A DNA stretch of 64,000 nt, taken from NCBI RefSeq assembly GCF_009389715.1, contig NC_052399.1, forward strand, positions 20,763,045-20,827,044, in the 5' to 3' direction. How positions within the stretch are numbered: position 1 is the first letter of the stretch; every line of letters starts with the position of its first letter. Position numbers and translations under genes: made by a program. Positions 1 through 12,601 of the stretch are shown piece after piece. The notes beneath the pieces were generated by a model that worked only from the letters and a program-made list of their open reading frames with translations, had not been told where the DNA came from and ran no database searches. The DNA is from Phoenix dactylifera (taxonomy: Eukaryota > Streptophyta > Magnoliopsida > Arecales > Arecaceae).

Positions 1-3000
1 CAACTCAGTTTAGATTATCGTTGGCAGTATGTGCTACATAGAATGTCCTTTTTAATTGCATAAACATTTCAAGAGACAACTAAATTTGATAGAGGATCCT
101 CATACAGATTATGGATGAAGTTTTCTTATATATGTCAGCATACTATCAATCACTTTAAAAAAGAAAAAAAAAAAAGAGATCTCAATGTTTAAATATCACC
201 AGCCTTTAAAATTAATTATGATAGGAGATACATATAGAAAAATCATACTTTAGTTAATGAAGAAGGTACTATCCTAAAACCAAACATTGGCTGTCATTGT
301 GAACTTTTAAATTTACAAGCATGAAAATCCATTTCCTTCTGAACTTTCAGATGATGCTCCATGATTTCTGCAAAGCAGTATTACAATCCACTGTTTCAGC
401 TTAAAGCTATAGTTGACATGGCCAGTCAACAAGGAAGAAAATTTGTGGCTTCTTCTTGAAGGCATCAAGAAGGAACATATGGTGTCAAACTTGAACCACC
501 GCTTGTCCCCCAATAGATAAAAGAGTTTCCATCAATCCTAATCAACCAACGACCTACCTGAAGGCTGACTCTAATGCAACACTTACTATATCTTAAACCT
601 TCTTCCAACAAATATATAGCCTACCTACAAGTGAGCAAGTAATAATACACTTAGAAGAAAACTATCATCCAAGAACTTTTACATTCTAATATCACCAAAA
701 AGTTTAAAATGACACGAGCAAGCATAAAATGAAGTTGGTCAGCTCCTCTATATGCATAACAGACACGGGGCAAAATTCTCTTCCTACACCACCAATCCAT
801 CTAGAAATCTCATTTATATCTATGCTAAACATGAGATCTATATTAATACTCTTGGACTAACAAAAAATATCCTTCCAATTTCCTGAACTGTATCTTAGAA
901 GCCAATCATTTGTTCCCTTAAAATATGTCTACCATCACTTTTTCAACAAAACATCATCCTGATACTGTCCTTCATAACCAAATACATGAAACCACTGATT
1001 TCAGTTCAGACAAAGCTCACACAAAATTCCCTTTATTCTAACCCTAATAACAGATCCATTTTGTTGGCATGGCAGCTCCATCTACCATTGCCCCCCCCCC
1101 CCAATAGTAAGTTTAAATGTTTCCAAGTTTGGCCTTGTTGACATGGAAAACAGAAAGAAATAGAAAGAATATCCTACCCCAAGAGTAAAAAAATCCACAT
1201 CTTCCAACTAACTGCCTTCTATCATGCCTTTCCAGTGTTAGGTGTTAAAGGCCTCGGATTTACCCAATCTCCAGAAGGCCTGATATTGCCAGTTTCACAA
1301 CCCCATACCCCAACAACTCAACACAAAACTCCACTTTGTTTTCATCCAAACAGATGAATATTACAGCACTCATGCTGAAAGTCACCTGCAACCACACAAT
1401 TTCCTGCAGTTGCTTAAACCCCTACATTTAAATTATCCTCCCAGTATAAAAAGAAAGATTGATGAAACAAGGTATCATGGGTCATTATTACAAAGCCCAA
1501 AGAGAGCTTCAAGGACCAATTAACCAGCAGTATGACAGTTGTTATAATGAAATTGTTTATCCATCCAATTCACTGCTCTCAAAGATCTAGAATTTGCTGC
1601 AGACATTTCCAACCCACATTATAGTAAGTGTTTTTAATTTCTACTTAGCCCACAAAATCAATAGTCAACACACAATCCAGTGCATGACCCAATTCATAAA
1701 TAGAAACCTCAGTTCCACAAACATATTTCCCTTTTAACATTTTTGCAGGCACCAGAAATAAAATTTTGTCAACCACATTTATCAATTTCTAATTCTTTAT
1801 CTCAAATGGCATGTATTTTCTTACAAATGAGAGTAATAACAGTAACACCAACACCCATCTCAGACATGTGATAGTGGCAAAAGTTAGTTAAAATGGTCAT
1901 GGCATCATCTATCCAAAGTTCAAAATAAACAACATGATAAAACCATGTGACCTCGTGACCTTCTCCGTTCATTAGATACATGCTACTCTTACCTCCTTTC
2001 CATCAACCTTCAAATCAATCTTGTATTTATTGCTTTTATCCAATCCTTAAAAATCTAACCTGTTGATTCAGATTGCTTCCCCTGTATATCTCCAAAAGGC
2101 AAGTTGTGGACTAGAACAATCATTTAGTGCACCTCTTTCCATCAATCTCAATCACGTTTATAAGACTTAATCCTCTCCTTCCACTCATAATGAATAGCTA
2201 ATGATTTTATGACCATAGGTCTCCTAAATCTCTACCCGCGAGCCACTCCACCTTCTAAGCAACCCTTTGTATTACCCTGTAAGGTGACATCTCAGTTAAA
2301 ATTCTTTCTTTCTTGATAGTCTTGTCAATTTCTTTAAAGAGACTATCAAGACACTATTTGACCTCCCTCTTCTCAATTCATAAATGCAACTATTAATTCT
2401 CACTAAATTTGTAGTAAGACATTACCATTAATCCATTATCCACCATGTTATCATTTTCCCTCTAGATCCCACAATGCCAACCACCTGCATTCAAATTTAA
2501 AAAGGTCTAGGCTCTAATCCTTCTAACATAATCTAAAGGAACCATCTTGTGATCAATGCCAGGTAAAAGGAACTTACATAATGCACTATTATGATGTGTT
2601 AATTTCACTTAATAAATGAAGAAAAAATCATGGTATTTCAAGTTTCTGACCTTCGACCTTCAATTGGCCAAGTAAATAAATAGGAGAGCAACCAGAGTTA
2701 GACAGATTTTCTTCTATTAACCAAAAAAAAGTAAGCACTCATAAGTCGTAAAAAAAAAAGATCATACAGCAATAAATCACCACCTCCTATACAACAAAAT
2801 TCTCCCACATTAACTCTCATAGAGACTATTTGAAAGTCAACATATCATGGCCAAAAGAAATATAAACAGGTCTGTTTTAGAAAAACTCTCAATCAGTCAC
2901 AGCAAAAGCTTCTTGATACGTTCAAATTTATCATAAATAACTATTATACCACTGAAAAATCTGAATATTCCATTCCCTTTTGTCATCCATCAACCCAATC

Positions 3001-3893
3001 TCCTATTCATCCATCAACCACTAGTCATGTTGATTTTTCTTTATAACACAAACCATGCAATATAAAGCCTAAAACCTGTAGATCAGCATCTTAACTATCT
3101 TAGGCTTGCCATAGCTCCACAACCCACTATGCCTCAAAAAACACATCAACATTTACCTAATCACATTAAGATATCCCTTTCCCTAGTTGAGCATTTCCTT
3201 TCAACCACTTTGTTTGATATCAATGCATTCAAAGCCAAAATTAATAAGTTTCAAATTCCAGTCTCACTTTATATCAAGCTTCTCTAATTGAATCTATTCC
3301 TAAGGTCTTGATTGTCTCTTATTCCAAGGTTTAGGACTTTTTTCGTATTCTCAATAACAACATTACAATTTCTCCCATCACTTAGGATTTTGTGGTCATA
3401 CCACCTCATCTGATCTCCATCAAACACCCTTAAAAATAAAAAAGAAACTCTGCATAAATGCACATGCGAGAAAAATCACTAGATGCATGCTAGTGTCTGC
3501 ATCAACTGGCTAATTTGTCATCCTTCAGACATCTTGACTTCCCAAAAAGCCTTGCCTCAAAGCTGGATAGACCCCTAACTTAGCCCAAGCAAAGCTTCAG
3601 ACTTCCATTCCCTACCTCTTGTAAAATAGAAGTGAAGTAGCTTCTAAGAACACTCAGAACCCCTGAATCTTGTATTGGCATCCTTGTAATTGCCCTCAAG
3701 ATACTTAGAAGCAATTATGATTTTAAACAAAAATTGCTATACTCCAGCTAGCCACTCCGACGGTCCGACCAAACACTAAATCTCCATAATTACAAAAACA
3801 ACACACATCAAGGACCTCCTACTACTATTGTCAAAAGTAAACAACCCCAACCACCCTAAACCTAGAAGTTCAAATGCTCCACTTACCCCCGAT
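1..3893 (-). other. non-coding stretch, probably intron 1 of the kinase gene
   Basis: I see no exon-like segment with splice sites in this AT-rich stretch on either strand. Only short random ORFs and poly-A/poly-T runs occur, plus a run of 12 C at 1091-1102. Because the kinase exon at 6969-7409 is on the minus strand and ends at a good donor, this DNA lies downstream of it. I infer that it is part of a first intron of at least 6.9 kb. The next expected exon, encoding the glycine-rich loop of the kinase, was looked for on the minus strand and not found, so it should lie left of the window. Confidence 0.5.
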
Positions 3894-5183
3894 TAGAGCT
3901 GGGAGCATGCCGAGCTGGGCCAAGCCACACCCCTTACCGAGCCTAGCCCGAAATTTTTTTCGGGCTTCAAGTCGGACGTAGGTCTAAAAATTTTTGAAAG
4001 ATCCAAACTCAAGCCCGACACAAGCCCAGACCCAAGCCTAACCTGAACCCGATTGGGCCAACCCGAATAACCCATTTGGACCAAAAACTGGGCTTGCTCA
4101 AACCTAATTGAAGTTTAATCTTTCAATTTTCACTATAGTAGACCTGTCAGGGTATCGCAACCACTGCTACTTCATCTAGGCATCTAGTACCTCCTACATC
4201 TCTCTCAGTGATGCCCTCTTTCAAGGCAATTCCGCCACCAATTACTTCAATCCCGAAACCAATCTCACCTACACCAATCTACACGACCAGATGTTGGACT
4301 CCGTAGTAGCAGCCATGGCGAAGATAGAGTTCAATGGAGTTCGACTAGCCATCGCCAAGATTGGATGGCCCAATGTCGACGATCTAGACTAGATTGGGGC
4401 AAATATATACAACACAGCTATGTACAACTAAAATCTGGCCCAGCAACTCTCAGAGTGGGCGGTAGTCGAGACGCCAGCACAACGGAGGCAATGATGCCGG
4501 TGTTCATCTGCGAGCTCTACAACGAGAATCAGAAGCATAAGCCGGGGATGAAGCAGCACTAGGGGTTGCTCTACCCAACGGGACGGGGGACTACGAGGTG
4601 GGCCTCACCAGTCAAAGATCGAAGACGACATAAGGAAACTGCCAATACTGGAGAATAAGAAGTCATACAAAGTGTGTGTTTGGAGGGGGCAAGAGGGTGA
4701 ATGCAACGGAGGTGGACGAACGACTGGCTACCAGATGTGGTGGACTGATAGAGGTGTGGAGCCATGAAGGCAGATATTCAAAGATTGGAAGATGTCGGAA
4801 CCCTAGTTGATCGAAGACATTTAAGGGATTGAGAGTACTTACGATTTCGAAGAGCCCAACGAACCCAAATTCGCAGGCGGTTAGACGAATCCAATCTTCA
4901 CTAGGACCTATATCAGTGGGTCTAGTGTGGTCAGACCACATCACATGTAAACTTTCAATCTTAGGCCATATGCCGGATCAGCTATGGGCCTAAATTCGGG
5001 CTCGAGCTTAGGCCGAGCCTGGGCTGAGACGCATAAACTACCCGAGCCTGGCCTGAAAAGTATACGGACTCTAATTTTCAGCCCCAACCCAATCCAAATT
5101 TCGTCAGGCCTAGCCCGTAACCCAACCCAAAGTCGACTCAGCCTGATGGGCCGTAGGCCAGCTCGGGCCCACTTCTAGCCCTA
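3894..5183. mobile_element. Pack-MULE-like element with long GGGCC-rich terminal inverted repeats
   Basis: Both ends are about 200 bp of GGGCC/GGCCC-rich sequence in opposite orientation. The left end begins TAGAGCTGGGAGC. The right end, read on the other strand, begins TAGGGCTAGAAGTGGGC. The outer flanks CCCCCGAT (left) and TCCCCAAT (right) could be a degenerate target site duplication with two mismatches. The interior from about 4140 to 4770 is unrelated to the ends and encodes a broken GH17 glucanase fragment. Long inverted ends around a captured host gene fragment are the definition of a Pack-MULE. A second, smaller element with the same end motif lies at 42532-43089. No transposase was seen, so any movement would have needed help in trans. 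Confidence 0.65.
4140..4770 (+). pseudogene. captured fragment of a GH17 glucan endo-1,3-beta-glucosidase
   Basis: GH17 enzymes hydrolyse beta-1,3-glucan such as callose in the wall. In one frame the DNA reads SDALFQGNS, NYTNL-like TYTNLHDQMLDSVVAAM and KIGWPNV. A second frame continues with MPVFICELYNENQK, and a third with GKRVNATEVDERLATRCGG, which resembles the start of the X8/CBM43 module that follows GH17 in this family. These are consecutive blocks of the C-terminal half of the protein in the right order, but in three frames and with in-frame stops (for example after NVDDLD and after AMYN). The family motif around the nucleophile is SETGWP. Here it reads AKIGWP, so the catalytic glutamate is lost. 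This is a dead copy and cannot encode enzyme. It lies inside the inverted-repeat element, so I infer transduplication from a functional gene elsewhere. Confidence 0.8.
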
Positions 5184-6968
5184 TCCCCAATGCTACCAGC
5201 CATCCTCATTAGCCCATACCTGAAGACTAAAAGGAAAAAAAAAAAGGGATATGGTAATTCAGCCAAATGACATCATGAATTAGTAGAAAATTCTAACAAC
5301 TCAACAAAAAATCACTTTCTTAATTAAAAATAAGAAAAGAACAAACAGATCTAAGGTCTAAGAAAAACACTGGTAATGTTCTCTTCCCCTAAAAGAGAGA
5401 AAGAACCCTGATCTAAGAAATTCATATGAAAGTTATAGTAGACACATCAATATTAACAAGCTTAAATTTGATGATCTGCATGGAAAGGCTTCATAACCTA
5501 TCAATTAGTGTGGAATAGGTTGCCCCACCTTAAAAAGAAAAGAAAAAAGAAAGATCTATGCCAATGAATGCTGGATCATACATTGGAGATGAAGATTGTC
5601 TTTTCTGTTAACAACATTGATTCCTAGGCACAAGCTCTTCTGAATTCTTAATTCCACCTTAAAGAGACAACTGCTAGAATCTCCACTCAACAATACACAA
5701 TTACCCTCCTCCATATAGTACAGATTTCCCCATTTGATTTTAAAAAAGAACCATTAGTAAAAAAGAACCATTAGGTTGCCCCACCTTAAAAAGTAGGCAA
5801 AAATCCTTGTCAGACATCAACCACCAATAGCACTAACCTTCCCTCATTTGATGACTCAAGACACCAGATTGAAAAGCCGCATCTGTAATTCTTTTGTCTC
5901 ATATAGATCTAACCAAGATGTGAGGACTCATATTCATAACAGAGAAGTTTAAGAATACCACCATCCTCTGCAAATAGAAAGAAATTTCCTTCCTTATCTT
6001 TTTCCTAAGCATATAAAAAAATATTATGGCATCCATCCCCACTCCTTGCCAAAAAATATCATCTAGCTTCACCACTAAATTGATTGGAAAGAAAGAATGA
6101 GCCTAGGTTGCTGAAAACTCAATTAAGGTCAGACTTGCCACTGTTTGCAGCTAGCAAGATCTCATCCAAAATTCAATTCTGCAGTCCATGATCTCCCTTC
6201 TTTCCAATTCCTGCTGCAGATAACCACTGAAGTAACCAACTATTATTTTAGCATGATACTCAAAAGATACTAGTTTGCATGACCGTTCTGCGAGAGAAGT
6301 CCCTCCACCCATTGCAGTCCCTTCCTTAGTTTAAACAGAAAAAATGATTCAACTGACATGAAATCCAAATAAAGTAGGCAATGCCTCAAGATTGTCAGAT
6401 ATCGCTGCAGTGAGTGCAGTTCGGAAATTTCGGGGGGAATTCCTTCTTAAAAATGCGATCATCCATTTCTTTCAACACCACAACAGGCCACATTCTCCTT
6501 AAAAACAGTCCCTCTCCCAACTTGAAGAAGAACCCGACAAATGCCATGCCAAACTTTCCCATTACAAACCCTGGAAACTGCTCTTTCCAAAACAAAAATA
6601 AGAGAAATCCACCATATAACAAACAAAGAAGCACTCCATCGCCTATATTATGGATTATCAAACAACGCTTGTTCAAGTTATCAAGCATCCCCAATTGTTC
6701 ATCGCTAATTCAACAGCATTATCTGTTATAATCGAATGGCTGAGGACAACCCACTAGTAAGTTCTTGAGAATACAACGGCAGTGTGGGATGTTAACCCAA
6801 GAAAGTTTGAAATTTGGCTACACATTATCAAGTGACGGACGCAAGAGGTACAAATTTTTTTTCAAGAAAATTAATTAAAAGAAAAAAGATTGCCATAATG
6901 TTTTTACTTGTTAAAGGAAGCAAAGGAGTACCTCAAAAGAAAAGCAAAGCGAAAAGAAAAGAACTCAC
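5184..6968 (-). other. non-coding stretch, probably kinase intron 1 continued
   Basis: The sequence is AT-rich with no recognisable exon. A 99-105 codon open stretch exists on both strands around 6395-6731, but neither translation resembles a known domain and there is no supporting splice context. The stretch ends at the kinase exon donor GTGAGT (6963-6968, minus strand). Confidence 0.5.
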
Positions 6969-7409
6969 TTTGTCAAGTTTTTCAAAGGAATCCGCACGGC
7001 GAGGCACCCAACCCCGAATGGCCTCTCCGGCCACCGCTGCAAGCCAGGGCGGCCACCCAGCCGCCACCTGCTCGCCTTCCATAGCCTTCGGAACACCGCC
7101 AGCCACCCTCATAGGATGACTGGAGTAAGCCAGCCTCTCCCTCCTCCTCTCAACATCCTGTGCATTAGCCCTAATCGGACCACTCATGTGCTTCTTCTCC
7201 GCGACCAACACCGCGCCTCCGTCTCCCCTAAGGGTCACCACCTCCTCGCGCCTCAAAGAAGACACCGTCACCGCCGTGGCCGCCGTTCGCTCCACCGATG
7301 CCGACAGCTTCGTCGGCGCCGCCGACACAGTATACGGCGCCGGCGGCCTCCCCCTCGGGCTCTCCCTGCTGTCCTCAATCGCGGAGGGCTTGCCACAGAC
7401 GCAGCCCAT
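6969..7409 (-). CDS. CDK-like Ser/Thr protein kinase (At1g54610/IBS1-type), exon 1 only
   Basis: This is the first coding exon (147 residues, phase 0) of a plant CDC2-related kinase of the group that includes Arabidopsis At1g54610 and At1g18670. The start at 7409 gives the N-terminus MGCVCGKPSAIEDSRESP, which is characteristic of this group. Gly2 fits N-myristoylation, and Cys3/Cys5 fit palmitoylation, so the protein is probably membrane-attached (family inference). Residues 118-147 carry the conserved pre-kinase segment GWPPWLAAVAGEAIRGWVP and then RRADSFEKLDK, the entry to the kinase domain. Family members continue here with the glycine-rich loop IGQGTY. The exon ends with AAA before a strong GTGAGT donor. 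The frame is open upstream to 7439, but no ATG occurs there. The catalytic exons are not in the window. GC content is much higher than the surroundings, as is usual for monocot 5' exons. Confidence 0.87.
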
Positions 7410-8429
7410 GGCTTCCACAGGAGCGACAGACGATAACACCCCCGCCCAGACTAACCACAGAAGAAAGCCTCCTGCCGCCGCCCAATCGGCGTCCCCGCCA
7501 CCACCTCCTCGGCCGCCGCGTCCATCCGATTCGCGGCGGAAAGCGACGCCAAATCCCCCGCCTTCGCTCGAGACGCGCGGGGATCAGAACAGCGAGATTT
7601 GGAACCCTAAAGGCCTTTTCTTGGGTTGTTTCCTCTCCTCTTTTCTTTGGATTCTTGGAAGGAGTCCGATCCGTGACATCTGCTCCTAGGGCAGCCGAAA
7701 CCAAGTAACACTGTGGGAGAATAATAACTTTCCGTTTTCTCCCTGCCGCGGCGGAATAGAGTTCCCAACGACACACGCCTAATCGAGCATATTTTTCATT
7801 ACCCCGTTTTATTTTTTTGACTTGCTAATTTTTAGTCTTCCTTTATGGACCCCTTCTTGAATTAACGCGGCTTGTCGTTATCGATAGTCCGCTAAGCAAG
7901 CGCTTTTCATTGCTTTACTTTAAGTATTCCACTTGCCGATCTCAAGTCCCCTTCACAGTCCGCATAATTCAAAATATGTTTTTTTTTATTTTATTTATTG
8001 AGTTCTGGATGGCCATAAAAATGGAATGGTCTGGATAACCTTATCTAAAATCCATTAATGCATGGTAGGATTCCCTTGTGAGTCTTTAGATTTGATTCTA
8101 CTCTCTTTTTATAAAGGATAAATTTATTAAGAAGTAATTAAAAATGGTATTAATTTGACTCCTTGTATCTTGTTTTATGATTAGAATGTATTTATTGAAC
8201 GCCATGTCGGTGTGTGGGGGGCCTCTCTTTGTTGGCATAAATAAATACTATCTTATAGCATCGATATTTTTTAGGTAAGGCACTATAAATTTTATAGTAA
8301 AAATAAGATTTAAGATTACAAGTGCATGCATTCAAGATAATAGCATATCCATTATATATACACACTAAAGAAGAGATTTTTGTTTGTGCATAGCTCTTCA
8401 TTCGTTATACAGACGTGTACATAATAAAT

Positions 8430-8690
8430 TTATTAATAGAACTCTTTAATTTGAATACTAAATAGATCTTTTATTTAATATAATTTTTTATCAAAATATA
8501 AACTATATTAAATAAAAAAATTCTATGAGTAGTACCAAAATATATATTAACAACATTATTAATAGAATTTTTTAATTCAGATAATTGGTATAACTGTTAT
8601 TTGGTACAGTTCATTATCAAAATATAAACTATATTAAATAAAGAATTTTCTTTAATACTACTATATCAAAATATAGAAAATAATGATATT
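8430..8690. repeat. diverged tandem duplication, unit about 130 bp
   Basis: Two adjacent copies share the blocks ATTAATAGAA, then ATCAAAATATAAACTATATTAAATAAA, then TACCAAAATATA-like endings. Copy 1 runs about 8430-8557 and copy 2 about 8558-8690. A third partial start (TTATTAATAAG) follows. The DNA is non-coding and AT-rich. Confidence 0.65.
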
Positions 8691-11600
8691 ATTAATAAGT
8701 ATATTTGTTTAATATTTGGTGAAATTAATAAAAAATATTTTTTATGAATATTGCATCATGCTTGTATCCCATGTGGATTATTTGATTATACTAATTTTAA
8801 AATTTTTATTTATTTTTATAATTATGATCTTTCATAAAAGTGAAAGTAGAGCAATTAATGAATAGACTATGTTGTATTCACATATTTGCTAGATACAATA
8901 TCTTTCTATTACATAGATTAGATTGTGATCTTATTATTTTATAATAATAAATTATTTTACCATATTGATATATATACATATACTATTAAAGTAGCGAAAG
9001 CATATCATGATACTAATATCAAAAATTTATTTTAAAAAAATAATTAAATATTTTTATAATTTTTATATTCTATTTTATTTTTATTATTTTGTATTATATA
9101 TTTCTATATTGCATTGAAAAATAGTTGAATGCAATATAGAAATATATGCTAATTTATATATTATATCAATGTCTATCCCCTCTCTTCTTGGCCCTTTGTT
9201 CCTCTTTTTTTTTTTACCCTTTTTGCTACTTAAAGAAGATGGTACATATATATAGACAGCGAGAACATGAATTTTTATTTACAATAAGTGTCATTCGATC
9301 CACTTTGAAATGCATATGAACATATTTTTAATATAGCATCACATTCTTCATATATCTAGAGCTAGTAATAATTTGCCACATTGCCAGCTGGTATTAATGC
9401 CAAATGACATCCATTCTTTTCCTTCTTTCCTTAGGTACATACTAAAGTTAAAAATAATTAATTTATGCTCAGTTGTTGCCCACCATTAGAAAGCTTGAAA
9501 AGCTTTCCAACCATCTATATAATAAATTTATCTAAATTAGTTGACAGAAAATACAATGATAATTGAGGTTTCATGCAAGAGACCAGTACAAATCTTTAAG
9601 AAATCCTGCAATACTGCAATGATCTAAATTAGTTGCAACTAAGACATCTCTCTTATTCTAGTGCCTTCAATCTGTCTCAAAACCTACATCAGCCAACCAA
9701 TGGAAGTTTTTTTTTTACAATCCAAAAAAAAAACAAATCTAGTATTTTGATTACTGGTCTTAATTTGTTTCACTCGTTGTCCATATGGCCAGTGCCTAGT
9801 GTTTTGGAATGTCCTTCCCCTTAATTAGACTTTTGAACAGGGAAAGCGATGTGTATTGCTTCACAAAGATCCTCTCAGGAGGGAAGGGTGGATTCGCCTG
9901 AAGTCCCTTTTGTTTCTTATCCCCAAGTTCATCAGGTGCCATGCAATAGTCCCCTTCTGTTTGACCTTCGACCAAAGGCCAAGCAAATGCATGGAAGGTT
10001 TTTGGCTCAAAGAAAGCAGAAAGGATGCCTTCTTCTCTGTCCATTCGGCCTTTAGACGCCATTGGATGGGAGGCAGGCAATTGTCCCAGTCCACTTTCAA
10101 GGATAAACCGTACTCGCCTGCCGCTGCTGCTGTGATTTTGGACACCTTTGTCACCTTGAATTATAATTAATTAAAGATCCTCTGTTGATAATTATATAAC
10201 ATGTGGACGATAAAGTAGGCAATGGGCGTGCAAACCTATGCTTCCCTTCTTTGTTTCTTTTTTTTTTTACGTTGGATGCTTTCTCGTATATCAATGTCTT
10301 CAAACTTTGGGTGTAAGGTTTGTCGTATTCTCTTCTGAAGTTGGCAGAGGCGACAAGTGGCCATGCAGTATGGACGATCGATGCTGGAAGAAATATTTTT
10401 TTTCAAACGCTATTCGGGTGGATTTTTTAAGTTGCGTAGGTTGCATCCGTTTGTTGTCACGAGGCATTTGGACGTCGTCAAGTTTGATTCCAATGACCAA
10501 AAGTAGTGCTGTTAGGTGTCGATTCCACATGCACAAATTTCACTCTCCACACGGCACAAAAAAATCAATCCGACTTGCTAGAGATGGCAATTTACTTGGA
10601 TCCTTTAGCCCAAAACCCGAATATAATAGATTTTATCCAATTTGCAGCGGATCCAGGACATATATGGTTAGTAGATTTCTGAAAATTATTGTAGCTTTAA
10701 TAGATTCGATCCGTCCAATCTGCGCTGTTTAATTTTACTTACTCCGTCTCGTCCCGCCCCAAGACAAGTATGGAATGAATAATGAGTAAAGTTTATCCGA
10801 TCCATATTAATGTTACCACATATGATGATCGAATGTTGAATTACCAATCCACTATTATGCAAGATTAGAAAAGTTTTCTTGTGCCGCAATAGCAGCTCTA
10901 AAGCATTTTCCAATCGTTTATATGATATTATCAAATATTTTATCTTCTTTTAATTGACTTTCAATCTGGCATTTGCCGATCAATTTCTACTATCAAATAT
11001 GCATACAAGGCTGAAGCAGAGCTAGGATTAATTGTCACCATTCAATTCTCATTGGCTTCCAACTAGCAGGGAAAATCCCACTCTTGCTTGCATTCCATAT
11101 TATATTTGATCCTCCAAATATATGCCATATCTAGGCATAGCATGTGGTCATTGTTGAACTGCGTGGATTTGCAATAATAGGATGTTAAGATGTTCATCAT
11201 GAGCAGTTGCTTGAATGATCTCCGGAGTTCATTGTTGATTTATAACACTTTCTGTTACTTATTCAAACACGTTACGTTAGAACTTACGGACGGCCAATTG
11301 CTTCATCTTTTCTGCGGTGCTCCTTATCTATCGTGTGTTCAAGTGGGTTTGGCAAGCTTGGCCAAAACTAGAATAATAAAGGCTTGTGCCGACCCGAGAG
11401 CCCCACGTGCGGTCCACGAAACTAGAAGCATGCGTTATGGGACATTTGTTGGTATTATTTGTTATTGTAATTAATAAAGTTTATAGAACTCGCTTGTTTT
11501 GATTGAAGTCCTATAATTGGTTCATGAATGATAGGGAAGAAATCAGAATGAAATCCACTGATTCACTAGTTTTTTTGTCAAATATATTACTTTTTAAAAC

Positions 11601-11861
11601 TGAAATAAATCAAGTGAAACAATTTGAATTTCTTCGTCGAAGAAAAAGTTGATCAAACTGAATAAAATGTACCTTTTTTACTTTGTGATTTTCTGTCAAA
11701 TAATCTCTTTGGCACCCAAACATATCAACTTAGAAGCCTACGAGTTTCTCGTTCCTTTTGTAAATGAAAAACTATCCAACCAAAATGGCCAAATGGCCTT
11801 ATCTGGATTATTTGATAAAAAAAAGCTTCATCTGAACCAAAGTTCCCCATTTTAGTATTGA

Positions 11862-12030
11862 ATTACATACCGATGCCATACTAGCACAGTGTCGGTACGG
11901 TACGATATGAACTTTTTATGGCATACTGAGTGTTGGTACGCCACCTATATCGAGTACTGATAGCAAACCGGTACGGTACGGTACGCTCCATATCCGTCTG
12001 GTTCGGACGGATACGATATACCATAATCTA
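11862..12030. repeat. dispersed GTACGG-rich repeat, copy 1
   Basis: The copy contains repeated CGGTACGGTACG-type words (for example CCGGTACGGTACGGTACG) and AGTGTCGGTAC/GAGTGTTGGTACG. Similar segments occur at 37515-37602, 39652-39800 and 40222-40362. It is interpreted as a dispersed repeat family of this genome. No coding capacity is seen. Confidence 0.6.
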
Positions 12031-12555
12031 GACTAATCTCTCCAACTTTATCTTCAACTTGGCCAAGTAATAATAGTAAACCTGTGTTAGAACTGAATAA
12101 AAATGACAATGGCATTCTTTTCTCTTTTTCTCTCACTCTCTTTTCATATTATTTATTCATTATCTTAAGCTTTAGTGGTGACACAGTATATATTTCATAG
12201 TCCAGATTTTTCTTTCAAAAAAGAAATATGCCATTTTTTCTTATTTTTCTTAAGTCATGGGTTGGCTTAATTGTTCAAGGGTTTGAGTTACAATATTTAT
12301 TTATTTATTTATTCCAAAAAAGAAAAAAAAAGGCTCACAATAGCCTAGCTGATGCCTTATATTAGCTTGGTAAACCAAACTTGACTATTTTCAACCATAT
12401 TGTTGAATTCTGCTGTAAGGTCATTATCACCTTTAGTAGAATCTCCAAGAATTACTGGAAAAATTAATAACGTTTTCCTTTTTTTATATATTATTTTTGT
12501 CCTCATATTCCCCTTCTTTCCTCATATGCAAGAGATATATTCGAGCATATTAAAT

Positions 12556-12557
<2 letters not shown>

Positions 12558-12599
<42 letters not shown>
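12558..12599. repeat. (TA)n microsatellite
   Basis: About 20 uninterrupted TA dinucleotides lie in intergenic DNA. Confidence 0.95.

Positions 12600-12601
<2 letters not shown>

Noticed and set aside
7116-7708. Plus-strand ORFs of 106-167 codons
   Set aside because: They are opposite-strand shadows of the GC-rich kinase exon and its 5' region. The minus strand carries the recognised protein.
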